Shown piece by piece: positions 45,620 to 57,804 of a DNA stretch of 64,000 nucleotides; position 1 is the first letter of the stretch, and each line of letters starts with the position of its first letter. Under the pieces are notes generated by a model. The model saw only the letters and a list, made by a program, of their open reading frames with translations, was not told the DNA's origin and did not search any database. Position numbers and translations under genes: made by a program. The DNA lies in contig JAEHOE010000031.1 in the NCBI GenBank assembly GCA_016858145.1, forward strand, positions 620,001-684,000, given 5' to 3'. This DNA is from Edaphochlamys debaryana (Eukaryota; Chlorophyta; Chlorophyceae; Chlamydomonadales).

Positions 45620-48600
45620 ATGCACGCTCGCGCTTGGCGTGCGCTCCTGGCCTTTTCGGCCCTGGGACTACTGTGCTGGCCTCATGTTGCGCGCGCGTGA
45701 GTGGCAAGGAGTCCCGGCTCTCGTTGTTCGTCCTGAGAGAGGTCAGGCCTGCCTGACTGCTCAGGACGGCCGGGGACGGCTGCGGCCACTGTCCCAAGCC
45801 TCTGCCAAAGCGAGTGCTGAACCACGCAAGCTATCTCTCATGTGTAACGCCCACGAAATGGCTAGGAGGTTACCCCCCTAGCTGCTCCCCGCATACCCCC
45901 GAAGGCCCCTCACCCACCCACCCCGCCCCCGCCCTCATCGTCGTCACTCCAGGGACCTTACGCCTTGCAGCGCTACCTTTCTCGGCACGACTCCCGGCAA
46001 CTCCACGCGTGAAGCGGGCAACCACATCCGTGTCCTCTCCGGCCTGCGCGTGGCGGCGCCCTTCTACGCCACGCTGGCGCGGGAGCAGGGCCGGAGGGCG
46101 CTCATTGCCGGCTCCGCCTCCGTCTCGGCAGTGGACCTCGAGGTCACCCGGGAGCCCGTGGACGGGCTGCCGGGGCCAGCGGGTCCAGACCAGCCGGACG
46201 TGCAGCTGCTGGGCCAGGGCGAGGCCGCCGCCCGTCCCCTGGTGAGCGCCGTTGTGATAAGTGTGACGCCCGAGCCCACAGGCGGAGATGCCGCGGCGGT
46301 CCTGAGGTCGACTCCTGACACCTCCACGCACTCCTCACTCCCTTACCACTGCAGCTAGAGGCGCTGGCCGCGGGCAACAGCAGCTGGCTGCAGCAGCTGG
46401 AGCTCGCCACGGCCAAGGGAGCGCGTCTGCCGCCCTTCCTGGTGCGTGGGGACCGTGCATGAGGCCACGTGCAACCGACCCTGGCATCACCTCGCCTGGG
46501 CCGGAGTTGAGGCCAGGGGAATAAGGGACTGAGCGACTGCTGCTCAGGGAGTGAGCGACTGCCTTGGCCTCCTCTTGCTCCCACAGCTATCCAACAGGCC
46601 AGACCGTCCCGGCGGCCCGGCCGTCACGCCCCTGGTCCTGCTCTACCGCCGGGACTGGTGGGACCGCTGGGTGGCCAGCGGCGCCGTGGGGGGCCCCTCT
46701 GTGCTCAACTCGGTGCCCGCGACCTGGGACGGCTTTGCCCGGCTGCTGTCCTCGCTCCTGAACAAGGACCTGGACGGGGACGGCCGGGCGGACCACGTGC
46801 TGTGCGCAGACCTCATGCCAGGTGGGTGGAGGCTGGATGGATGTTGCGTACCTCTCACTGAAGGCTGAGGAGTTGCGGCGAGACTGGCTGTAAGAGTCCA
46901 CATCCTGACCCGTTCGATTCGCATTGCAGGCTGCAAGGGCTGGGCAGTGCTGTCAGCGATCCTGGCGTCCATGGTGCAATCAAAGGGCAACAACCAGGGC
47001 ATCTGGGTCGACGCGGACGGCCGGCCTGCAATCGGTGAGCCCAGTGGCCGCAGCCAGAGACCCCGTCTGTCAGCGCAGTTTGCCTCTTACGCATACCAGC
47101 AAGACATCGGGCCTGCAAACGCAACGCCCCTTTCCAGCCCTACATTGGCTAAACCCGCTGGCCCCACTCTGCAGGCTCCGCAGCCACGCCCGCCGCGCTG
47201 CGCCTGTACGCCCGCCTGGCCGCCTCCAACGCAGCGCCCTTCACCCCGGGCGGCTCCCTGAGCACCGTGCCGCTGGACGCCGGGGAGCTTCTGGCGGCGG
47301 GGGGCGACACGGACCCGACCACGGGCACCCCCCTGTGCGGTGCCGTCAACCCGCTGTTCGCCGCCGGCCGGTGCCTCTTCACCATCGACTGGGCGGTGGC
47401 GGCGCTGCGGCTGACGCAGCAGGGAGCGCCTAAGATGGCCGGCCGCCTCGGTGAGTCCCTGGCTGGGGCCCGAGTCCCCTGGCTTATGGAAACTCCCGTT
47501 TGACCCGGCCAGAGCTGCGTTAACCCGCCCTGTGCGTGTCCCCGTGCAGGCGCGTCTCTGCTGCCCGGATCCCTCGACGTTGTTGATGGTTCCGGGGGAC
47601 TGGGCCAGTGCACCGCCCAGTCCTGCCCCTTCGCCACCACGCTGAGGCTCAGCGGCGCCGGCCCAAGCAGCGGCGGGGCCAGAGGTGGAGGTGGAGGCGG
47701 AGGCGGAGGCGCTCCCACGCAGGGGCGGCGGCTGCAGCAGGCGGGGAACGGAGGCACCGGTCCGGGTCAGTCGGGTGGCGGCCCCAGCGGCGGCCCGGGC
47801 GGGCGGCCAAGCCAAGGCCAGGGCCCGGCCGGGCAAAACACGTCCCAGCCCCAGCCCCAGCCCCAGCCCCAGCTGCAACCCCAGGCCCAGGCCCAGCCGC
47901 AGGCCCGGGGCGAGGCCCAGCCGGGCCCCAGCGCGGGCCTGCCGCAGGGCGCGCCGGCGGCGGACGGCGCCTCGCCCTCGCCTGTACCCACCCTGCTGGT
48001 GAACCAGGCACCCCTGGTGGGGGAGGTGACCTACGTCTGGGCGCAGCGGGCCAACCTGTCCGCGGCCGACGCCGAGGGGGTGGACGACTTCATGCGCCTC
48101 GTGGGACTGGAGCTGGGGCTCAAGTGAGCGGGAGGGGAAGGTTGAAGGGGAAAGGGGAAGGCATGGGAAGGCCCCGGGGTATGAGGTTCGTGCGCGGCAT
48201 GGTGCAAGAGGGGGCGCAAGAGTGGACCTTCAAGATGAGGGCCCCTGGGGTTTGTGACGCCGGTGCGTGATGAGAGCGCACTGTGCTGAGCGTCTTCCCT
48301 GGGCCGCAGGTACGGCATGCTGTTCAGCCGTCCGGTCGCCACGACGGGGCCCAGGGCGGCGGTCGCGCTGCCCAGCAGCATCACGCCGGGCGGCATGACG
48401 CGCGACAGCAGCCTGCCGGTCAGCACGCTCCCTCCCGGCGGGGGCGGGGCCGGCTCCCCCCTGCCCGCGGTTGCGTCCAACGCCATCACCATAGAGGACG
48501 TGTGCGGCTCCACGGGTAAGGACCAGGGCGTACTAGGCACCGCGGGCTCTCTTGCATAGGCCGGCGCCCCTTGAAAACCCTCGCAGGCCCGCATCTGGGC

Positions 48601-51600
48601 GCATGCAAATCCTGCCCACCACCGTTCTCCTAATAGCGCCTGCCACCTTCAACCCCCTGCCTGCCGCAGGGCCCCCCGGTGACTCCACCTTCTTCGTGCA
48701 GCCCAGCGGCACCGCCACGGCCGTGGCGGTGGAGGCCCTGCTGGACCTCAAGGCGCAGGACGCAGACAACATATCGCTTGTGGGTATAGCGGCAGCAGGC
48801 GCTGACGGCGGCGGACCGTGTAATGTCGCGTGGTACCCCGTGCCCCCGCCCACCCGCTGAGGGAGTGCTGCTGCTCGCTCATGCTGGTCCGCAGGCGCTG
48901 CACATCGCCCTGCGCCACAGGAACGCCGCCATCGACATCACCACGCCGTACAGCTCGTCGTACAGGTGCGGTGGGGCAGGCTGGAGTAGAGGCCCTTCGA
49001 CGGGGATCCGTGCTTTGTACGCAGCCTTGGAGTACGCCGAGGACGGCTGGACTCATCACCGGCTGTTCAGAAGAGACGTCCCCTGCCACACCCCGCAGGC
49101 AGGTGGTGGACGACCTGGCGGCCCGCGCCCTGGCGGCCTTTGCAGCGGCGGGGGCCTTCGCGGCCAACGACAGCGACTCCTCAGGCGCCGCGGCGCTGCT
49201 GTGGGACGACGGCGCCCTGCGGCCGCAGCTGCAGGCCCTGGCGCTGGACGCACGGGGGCAGTTCCAGGTCGTACTAGACGGTGAGCGGCCCCACCTTGCT
49301 TTCTCTGCCTCATGACACTCCAAGGCGCCTCAAGCTTTCCTCATTTCTCTATTGTGGTCCTGCGTGCATGCTCCGCAGCCTTCCCCTACCCCGCCATCTG
49401 GCGTGCGCTCTACGTGTACCCCTTCCCCGCCAACGGCTCCGCGCTCCTACGCGACGCCTCGCCCAGCTCCGGCCGCTCCCTCCCACTGGGCCTGCCCATC
49501 GGCGTGGGCGTGGGCTGCGGTGTGCTGGTGGTGTGCGTGGCGGCGGCGGTGGGCGTGCTGCTGCTGCGGAAGAAGAAGCGGCGCCAGGCCGCCAAGCCGC
49601 CCGGGCCCGGCCCCGCCACCACCCTGGCGCTGACGGACGTCCAGAACTCGACGCTGCTGTGGGAGACGCTGCCGCCCGGCCTCATGGACGTGTGCCTGGG
49701 CATCCACCACCGCACCCTGCGACAGGCCATCGCCGACAACCGAGGCTTCGAGTGCTTCACGGAGGGGGACGCGTTCGCGGTGGCCTTCCACGGCCCAGAC
49801 GACGCACTGGGCTTCGCCATGGACCTGCAGGTGGGGGGGTGGGGTGGGGGTGGGCTGGGTGGGTGGGCCCGAAGCGCCTCACCCTGCAGCAGCGTCCTAC
49901 TCGCAAGTGATATCCTGGTCTATGTAGGCCCTCTCTTGGTTGGCTAGGCCCTGAAGCATGCATGCATCTCCCCGGCTGCCCCGCCTTCCCCGCAGGTGGC
50001 GCTGCTCTCCGCTGAATGGCCCGAGCCGCTCCTCGAGCAGCCCGACGGCTGCGAGCTGTGGGCGCAGGGCGTTGCCCCGGAAGGCGCTCCACAGACGCCC
50101 CCCTACTCGCCCTACCCCCACCACTCCTCGGGGCAGGACTGCACGGCCTCGGGCCGCCTCTTCCCCTCCAGCTACCTGGCCGCAGCGGCCGGTGCCCTGG
50201 GCTCCGTGCCGCGAAGCATCCGCCAGTCGCCCTCCCTCCGCTGCGGCTCTGGCCCCGCCGCGTTCGCGCCGTCCGCTGAGGCTCGGCCACAGCGGTCCTG
50301 CTCCCTGCGCGTGACACAGACGCTGCTTTCAGCCGGAGCAAGCGAGGAGGGCCGGCCCGCGGCTCGCCTCCCAACTGCCAGCACCTCCCCCTCGGTGCAC
50401 CTGGCCCTGGAACCGGTGTCCCCTCTGCCCCGACTGGACGGCGAGGTGGCATGCGATACCCCGGCCAGCAGCAGCAGCGGCGCATGCGACCCCGCCACCA
50501 CAGCAGGCGCCGGTCGGGTCCCGCTCCCCACGGTGAAGACCGGCGGCGCAGGGCCCCAGCAGGTGCCCGGCGCCGGCCCGGACCGCCACCGCCAAGCCCG
50601 CCTGCGCAGCGCCGGGGGCCTGGACGCTGAGGGCGCCGAGGACTGGAGGTCGCTGGTCACGTGGGACCCCACGGAGGCGGTGCCCAGGGCGTCCCGCCGG
50701 CGCCTGCACGTGGCCCTTGGCGCCATGGCGGATGACGACGGTCACGTGGCGGATCTGGATGCCGAGGTTGCGCGCGGTGATGACAAGGAGGGCAGCGGCA
50801 GGGGCAGGGCCAAGGGCAAGGGCATCGGCAAGGACCGCGCCAACGAGGACCGGGACCTAGCCCGCGGTGCGGCGGCTGGCGGCATGGCCGCGCTGGTGAC
50901 GCGGCTGGGGTCCCTGCAGGGCAGGGCGCAGCGCGCCGCGGCTTCCTTCACGGGCGGGCAGCAGGCCGCTGCTCCGGCCGCCGCCAAGCCCAGGCCAGAG
51001 CCCAGCACACACCGCCTGGCCCTGGAGTCGGGCAATGGGGGCCCCGTGATGGGCGCAGCCCCCCAGACGGGTACCGCCGCATACCCTGCAGCGCCGTCCG
51101 TCGTGCGCGCTCCCTCGTTGGGAGGCGCTAGCGGTCTGGCAAAGGCGGCGCTGAGGGCGCGCGCGGCGTCGCTGGGCGGCGACCGCGCGAGCCTGTCCCT
51201 TGCCAGCCTCGAGGCGGAGGCGGTGCGCCGGAGCCCACGGCTGAAGCTCGCGCTTCCTGCGACCGGTGCCAAGGCCGCCTTTGACGAGCTTTGGCAGGCG
51301 CTCAACACGGCCGCTGTGGAGGCCGCGGCGGGTGTGGTGCACGGGAGCCTGCCCAGCCTCACTGGCCGCAGCGGCAGCGGCAGCGACTGCGAGACTACGC
51401 CGGGCCTGCAGCAGCACGCCTTCTGTGTGGCAGAGTCCGTGGGGTCGGTGCTGCGGCGGCTGTTTGTGCAGGCGGACAGTGAGGCGTGCGAGGGGGGGCA
51501 GGAGGAGGCGCACAGGGGGCGGCCACAGCTGGTCCTGCGCGGTCTGCGCGTCCGTGTGGGCATGACGTCGGGCCTGGACGAGTCAGAGGTGAGCGCACGG

Positions 51601-53279
51601 CCTGATGATGCGTTTTTGAAGGGACCGAGGATTGCACGGACTGCTACCTCACATGTTTTTGCCGAGCCTGCCACCAACCGCCTTCCCCACACAAACCCTG
51701 CTTCCAGGTCGAGACCGTTGATCGCAACGGCATGCAGACCGTGAACTACGCAGGGGACTTCCTGGCCATCGCCAAGGAGATCAGCGACGCAGCGGTGGTG
51801 AGCGGACGGGGCTGGGACAGGGGCGTTCGTGGTGCATGCGGCTGTTGACGTGTCCAGTGAGTACAGAACCCCGCTCGCCCCAGCCAGCACTCTCCTCACC
51901 GTTCCCCCCTCCGCCCCACCCCCGTACCCCAGGGCGGCATGGTGCTGCTGAGCGGCTCCGCCTTCCTGGTGTACCAGCAGCTGCGGAACCAGCCCAAGCC
52001 CAAGGCCGGGAGCGGGGCACACCCAAACGTCATGGTCCTGCACCTGGGGGAGCTCGTGCAGGACCAGGCCATTGCAGGTGGGCCAGACATCTGCTGTGCC
52101 TTGCGCTTGTGCCACATCTCAACCCGCAACGGCTCGATAATTACTCGCCTGCACTGCTGAATCTCCTCCCACTCCCTCGCCAGGCTCGCTGTACAACCCA
52201 GAAACCGGCTCATCGCCGGGGCAGGCTCGGTCCATCTACTGCGCCGTGAGCCCCGGCCTGGCGGTGCGCCTGGCCCTGCTGCAGCCGCTGGTGCGCCACC
52301 ACTGGGAGGTGGTGCCCGGCTGCATGTCGGCGCCTGCGGGCATGGTGGCACCCGTGTTCTGCAACGTGGCGGGAGTGGAGACGCTGCTCGCGTGGGAGCG
52401 AGTCACTGCAACACGGGCGGTCCGCATGGCGTCTGAAACGTCCAGGGACCCTGCTGGGGCAGGGGAAGTCCGCACGTCGGAGAAGGGCGGCGCTCCTCCT
52501 ACACCCTTTGTCCGCGCCGCGCTGGACCTGTTTTGCGAGCTTGCGAACCAGGCCGCCTCTCGCCACAACGGCTACGTGGTCGCGGTGTCCTCGGACGGGG
52601 GCCACTGGGTGCTGGTGTTCCCCGACCCCGTCAAGGCGGTGCAGTGGGGGCTGGAGATGCTGGACGCCATGCTGAGGGCGGAGTGGCCCGAGGGCTTCCT
52701 GGACCACGAGCTGACGGAGGAGGTGCTCAAAGGTGTGTGGGGAAGGGCCTGGAAGGGGCTGACTGGTGCGGGATGCAGTGGGTTGCAATGGGACCTGTGT
52801 AGCTTGCTTCTGAGTTTTGGAACGCTCTGAGCTGTAACCTATGTTGCATCCCTCGACAGACGGTGTGCTGGTGAAGCGCGGCCTCCGCCTCCGCATCGGC
52901 ATCGACTACGGCCGGGCCATGGTGCGGCTGGTGCCCCGCACGGGCCGGCTGGACTACGTCGGGCGGCCCATGAACCGGGCGGCGCGCATCGCAGCCAAGG
53001 CCAAGCCCGCGACGGTGGGTGGCCGCGGTGGGGCACAGGGCACACATAGCTGCCCTCACACCAGTGCTTGGCCTTACATGCGCTGCCCCCTGCCCCTGAT
53101 GCCCGCAGGTACTGGCGAGCGGCGCTGCGTGGGAGGCGGCCAGTGGGGCGCTGGAGCCGCGTGTGGCGGCCACGGGGCTGGGCTGCGTGCCGCTCAAGGG
53201 GGTGAGGGAGCCGCTGGAGCTCTGGGCTCTGGCGCCTGCGAGGGAGGCCGGCGGAGTAGAGAGCCTAGATGCGGCCTGA
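45620..53279 (+). CDS. Receptor-type adenylate cyclase with paired C1/C2 domains
   Basis: Eighteen exons: 45620-45696, 45953-46241, 46355-46441, 46587-46821, 46930-47034, 47175-47450, 47550-48123, 48310-48515, 48670-48779, 48895-48965, 49099-49280, 49379-49830, 49996-51588, 51708-51797, 51933-52077, 52184-52732, 52860-53014 and 53109-53279. They give 1788 residues. A signal peptide (ALLAFSALGLLCWPHVARA) leads into an ectodomain like bacterial solute-binding proteins (YRRDWWDRW, DLDGDGRADHVLC, AAGRCLFTIDWAV). A Gln-Pro linker and one membrane span (~773-800) ending RKKKRR follow. The first cyclase domain has both metal aspartates (D824 in TDVQNST, D868 in TEGDAF), 44 apart as in mammalian tmAC, but lacks the Asn/Arg pair. 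It is split by a disordered insert of over 400 residues. The second domain lacks the metal sites but has D1712, N1719 and R1723 in LDYVGRPMNRAARI. The Asp predicts ATP as substrate. The tmAC Lys is not conserved. Confidence 0.92.
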
Positions 53280-54186
53280 GGAAGAGGGGGTTGAGGGCCT
53301 GGAAGTAAAAGTCGTCTGTAAGCTTGGGTTTCGGCCAGCGGAGGCTAGGGCTTGTACGCAGGTCGCCTGTCGACCCATGTTGCGGGGTGCTGAGTTCCAG
53401 CATTGATTCTTCAGGCTTGACACGAGGTGGGCCCAAGCCAGGGAACTTCCAAGCCAGCGCAATAGGAAGGCAGTAGATGAGATATTGACTTGATTGGGCG
53501 TGCTCTCGTGGCCGCTCTCGTGGCCAGATTTGTCGGAGCACTGCAGGGGCCGTTGCGTGGCTGGGCGGTATCGAAGCATGGGGTCCTAAGGGCCGGCTCA
53601 GTACCTGTAGGCCCCCATCTGGCTGACCTGGGTGATCTCCGTGATCGTGTAGTCGCACTGGAGAAGATGCTTCATGACTCACAGCAATGTGAGGTGCGTG
53701 TGATTGCTCGAAGATTGCTGGTGGCGTGGATTAGCGTGAATGCAGCAGCTCGTTCTATGTTTGGCCAGTTCAGTGTAGATCCTAGACTTGGAGTGTCTAC
53801 ATAGCCAGTGCAGTTCCGATCCGCACCTTGGAGGTGGGGGGCACATTCTGCACTTTGTGCGGAGTAGTCCTGTCCTGTTCCAGACGCTTGTGCGTCGATA
53901 CTGACACGGATGAGCAAGGGTCTGTATCTCACAGTCGAAGTGGCAACATCCCCGCAAGCAGCCTCTCACACTGGCGCCCGGCCCCGGCTTCAAGTCTTCG
54001 TGCATACATAGCGTGGATTAATCGCTGCCCCTCCTGCCTCAAGCCCACCTCGCCGCCCAGCAGCCCTGGCTCCTTGAGCCCCAGCCCCGTGCCCTACTCG
54101 TTCCCAGGCACCCGCCACCGTGCCTCCTGACCGTGCATGCCCGCTGCGTCGACCACCTCCATCGCCTGCGCCTTCTCCCCTCGCGC
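53280..54186. other. Intergenic region between convergent genes
   Basis: 3' flanks of the cyclase (plus) and the second ankyrin-like gene (minus). No coding frame or RNA gene is supported. Confidence 0.5.
53317..53321 (+). promoter_or_regulatory. Candidate polyadenylation signal TGTAA
   Basis: TGTAA lies 38 bases after the cyclase stop codon. That is short for these algae, so a later, less canonical signal is possible. Confidence 0.3.
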
Positions 54187-56374
54187 TCAAGCCCGCCCCC
54201 GCATCCACGCCACCAGGGCCTCCAGCGCCGGCCCACTGAACCGCGCCCGCGCTGCGGCCTCCGCACTGGCCCAGTCCACGGGGCAGCCGTGGGCCACCAT
54301 CCACTGCAGCGTGGGCAGGCCGGCCTGGGCCCACACGGCGGCCCTCAACACCGCCCCGTCGCCTGGGCCCCAGGGCAGCCCCAGCTCCCGCAGCGTGGCC
54401 AGGGTCTGGAGGTCGTCGTTGGCAGCGGCCTTGGCGTAGGGGTCACCGTCGGTCTGAGGGTCGGCGAGGGAAGCAGGGGCTAAGTCATGGCCATGTGGGT
54501 TGGGCGCACGGTACGGAGGTCGTGGGACTGCAGCAACCTGAGGCCCGGCCCAGCAGCCCCAGCAGCACGCAAGCCTCGCGCTCACCGGCTTTGCAAAACC
54601 CTCCGCGTGCAGCAGCCGCAGCACGGGCCCGCTGCCCGCCTCGGCCGCCTTGGACCACACCTGACGGCCGAAGGCCGCGTCCTCCGCGCCCGGGCCGTGC
54701 CCCGGCTCGCGGCCCTGGTCCAGCAGCCAACGGAGCGCCTCGGCGCTGCCGCTGCCGGCGGCCACGCCGCACAGCTCCGCCAGGAGGGAGGCCGGGCCCC
54801 CGCCCAGGCCCATGGCCTCGAGGCCGTAGGTGGCCTGCAGCCAGCGCAGCAGCGGCAGCGACCCCCCGCTGGCGGCCCAGTAGGCGGCGTCCTGGACGCT
54901 CACCTCGCAGTTGCCCTCGTGCAGCGCCTGAGGAGGGGGTGTGGAGGGAGGCGGCGGTGCGGCATGGAGGCGTGGAGGTTGAGGTAACGGCAGCTGCACG
55001 GTCTGGCGTCCCAGCGCAATGCTTTGCAGAGCAGGCGGCCTGGTCAGTCGCTTAGCTGTCCAGCACTACTTGGATGGACCTCGGAGCTGCCCCTCATCGC
55101 CCGCACCTGCAGAACCTCCACCAGCCCCGCGCGTGCGGCCTTCCACAGTGCCCCCTTGACGCCCAGCCGCACCCCCTGCGCCGCCAGCCACCGCACGGCC
55201 GCGGCGTTGCCCGCCTCCAGGGCGTCGGACATGGCCTGAGGGGGAACGGACAAAGGGAAGGGGTGGTGTGTAGCCTGCTCATCTAGGAGGGTGTGGTAGG
55301 GGCAGGGTAGCCACGAAGGGGCTGAGCAGGTACACAGGGAACTCCTAGACTCAGCTCAATGTGGATCGCCGCGCCTTCTCACGAGGCAGCACACGTCTCG
55401 CCCCAGCCTGCTGCCGGCATCGTCCCCCCGCCGCTCCCCCCGCTCGCCTGCGCCCCGGGCAGCAGCCCCTGGCCCTTGAGCCACTCCAGCCGCTCCACCG
55501 TAGCCTCCTCGGGCAGCCGGGCGGCCAGGGACCAGCAGAACGGCGTCAGGTGGCCGCCCTGCGCCCGCAGCCACTCCACCTTGTCTCGCCAGTCGGGTGT
55601 GGCGCTGGCCGCAGCGTATTTCGTGTAGTAGTCCTTTCCGCCGGGCCGGCTCCAGAGCTCGCTTTGGAGCTCGGGCTGCGCGCAGAAGTGCTGCAGCGTC
55701 GCCAGGTCGCAGCCCTCAGCGACGGAGCAGGTGACCTCGTGGAGGTCCTCGCTAGGCAGCGGCGAGGGCGCTTGGGACAGCAGGTGCCGCATGAGCTGGG
55801 TGTGGCCGCACTCGGCCGCGGCCGCCGCGGCGGAAGCGCAGCAGTCGCGGCCCGCGCCCGAGGCGAGCGCCCAGTCGACGATGTGGAGGTGGCCGGCCCG
55901 GGCGGCGGCCGGCAGCACGTCACGCCAGTAGACGCGGTCCAGACGTCCGGGCTCACAGAGGTATTGGCACGAGAGCAGCGCGCCCGTGGCTGCAGCGGCT
56001 TCACGAGCGGCGTGGGTGGGCCCGGCGCAGCCAGACGCCTGCACGGCAACGTCGAGGTTGACGACGTCACCGCTCGAGGCCGTTAGCGATACCAGCTGGT
56101 GTCGCTCGGCCAGCGTCATGTCGCTGCACGGCAGGGTAGGCAGTGACCACTTGCGCGCGAAGGCGTCGCGGGGGCAGGGTGCTGATAGCCGGATGGACGT
56201 GGCACCTCGGAACTGCTCGGCCGTCCGCTTGTCAATCAGCCGCAGAACGCCAGCCACGTGGTTGGAGGGCAGGAAAGCAGCGACACGGCTGACTATGTCC
56301 GGTATCCATAGGCGCGAAACCCTGCTTGCACATGGCGCCTCGCGAACGCTCTCCAAGCTCTGGCTTGGCTCCAT
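54187..56374 (-). CDS. Ankyrin-like repeat protein
   Basis: Four exons on the minus strand (56374-55448, 55235-55107, 54927-54586, 54453-54187) give 554 residues. The N-terminus has RLWIPDIVSRVAAFLPSNHV and VLRLIDKRTAEQF, an F-box-like opening common in algal ankyrin proteins. Diverged ankyrin repeats follow, spaced by about 30-35 residues: AARAGHLHIVDWALASGAG, AAECGHTQLMRHLLSQ, ALEAGNAAAVRWLAAQG, AASGGSLPLLRWLQ, AAEAGSGPVLRLLHAEG and AVWAQAGLPTLQWMVAHG. The first intron uses a GC donor (CAG|GCGAGC) at 55447. Ignoring it would end the frame early in a low-complexity tail. The protein is probably an adaptor; its partner is unknown. It is not a close copy of the ankyrin protein at 6390-9224. 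Confidence 0.83.
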
Positions 56375-57659
56375 ACAGTATCTTGTGTTTATCGTAGTTG
56401 CAGCGCCAACAGAACAGAGTAAAGTTACTCAATTCACTTGCTCGGCGCATGCAGCAGGCCTTGACATCAAGTCGCGCATGGGCAACTAGGTAAGGTGGAG
56501 CGTGCGCAGGTAGCGTCTATACATTACAGCAACGGCGTAAGAGTTGCTGCTCGCGTGTAATTGGGTGACGTGTGATCGGCACGCGCGGGAACCCCCGCCC
56601 ATGGGCCCCCCCCCCCCCCCCCCCCACGGTATCCCCGCCACCGGGGCCCGCGGCCCCGGCCCCCTGCCCAAAATCCCCTCGCCTTACTATCCGCTAGCCC
56701 TTTATGTCCCACGCCCGCCCTCGACACCAGGTTCCCCCGCGCCAAAAGCCCGTCTTGCCCCCTGACGCCCTCGTGAGTCGTGACCCATTCCCCAAGCCCT
56801 GCACAATTCCAATACGGCCTCCCCCCTCCCCCGCCCCTACGCCACCTCGCCTCCCTCCCCTCAGCTGAACTACCCCTCCCACTCTCAATCCCATGACGAG
56901 CCCGCAACCAGCGCACGCCGGGGATAAGTACCGAGCGCTTAGGAGCTTCGAGCCTCTTACATGCGCACGCGCAGCTCCAAGCCGGCACGCATTTGGGCAC
57001 AGCCGCACAAGCGCATGCGGTCGCCGATGGCTTCTCGCTCCCTGCGCTCAACCCCACAACCCGATTGGGTCACTCCAGCCTGACAGCTCGTGTTGAACAC
57101 CGCTGAACGTCCATGCTAATCCCTGGCCTGTACATACCACAGGCTATCGAGTAGCCCGAACCCTTCTATGCCATCCATACAAGCCATACATGGAGCCCCA
57201 CCGCCCTGACCCCTGACCCCGCCCTACTAGCAGCCAATGCAGCAGCGTCCATGGAACCAGCCTTGCATCTATCGAGTCAGTGTAAAATCGCATTATGCCC
57301 CGGCTACGATGGGGAGGTGCAGTGGTCTGTCTAGGTGACAACGGCAGAGCAGAGTAGTTCCGCATGCAAGCGTCAGAACGCATGCCCCTCACACCCGGTC
57401 AAAGTCAAGGTCAAGAGTTGATCTCAACACCTCGAATGCCTGCGTCTGTCATGACCCCTGTCATCATATGCCTTAGCCTGCGGCCGTTTCCCGCCCTTAG
57501 CCCGTCTCGTGTCCTTCCAAGCCCTCGAATCTGCCCCATACGTTTCTTGCAATTCTACACATATCCCTTAACGGCATGCGACGGCGGGCCGGCCGGCTCT
57601 GACCGACCGGCTCACCCGCGGGCCACATGAATCCTGTCCTAATTAGACAGGTGTCGTCC
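56375..57659. other. Intergenic region with a 20-base poly-C run
   Basis: Promoter side of the second ankyrin-like gene and distal 3' flank of the b561 gene. A run of 20 C lies at 56606-56625, a G-quadruplex candidate on the minus strand. No gene is supported. Confidence 0.5.
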
Positions 57660-57731
57660 CTTGGAAGACTTGGACCTGGTAAGGGAGTGTACAGGAATGC
57701 AAGGTCCCTTACCAGGTCCAAGTCTTCCAAG
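57660..57731. repeat. Perfect 27-bp inverted repeat (hairpin)
   Basis: The left arm 57660-57686 (starting CTTGGAAGACTTGGACC) is the exact reverse complement of 57705-57731, with an 18-base loop. It lies 74-145 bases beyond the stop codon of the Reeler-DOMON-b561 gene, so it is probably within its 3' UTR. The size suits a small-RNA precursor or a tiny palindromic element. Confidence 0.85.
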
Positions 57732-57804
57732 CGGCCTGCCCAATAGGCTGGCCCCTTGTGGTACTCTTTCTCTCCGCATCGCTCTTCTTTCCTCTTGCAA
57801 CGCT

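Noticed and set aside
50742..52115. Minus-strand open frame of 457 codons across the cyclase
   Set aside because: It crosses cyclase exons and introns alike and encodes no recognisable motif; it is an antisense shadow.
55379..55447. Ankyrin-like protein ending directly in a Gly/Ser tail at 55379
   Set aside because: The tail is low-complexity. A consensus GC donor just before it joins the next ankyrin exon in phase, which continues the repeats.
57660..57731. Hairpin as a bacterial-type terminator
   Set aside because: No T run follows on either strand and the genes are eukaryotic, so a small-RNA or palindromic-element reading fits better.
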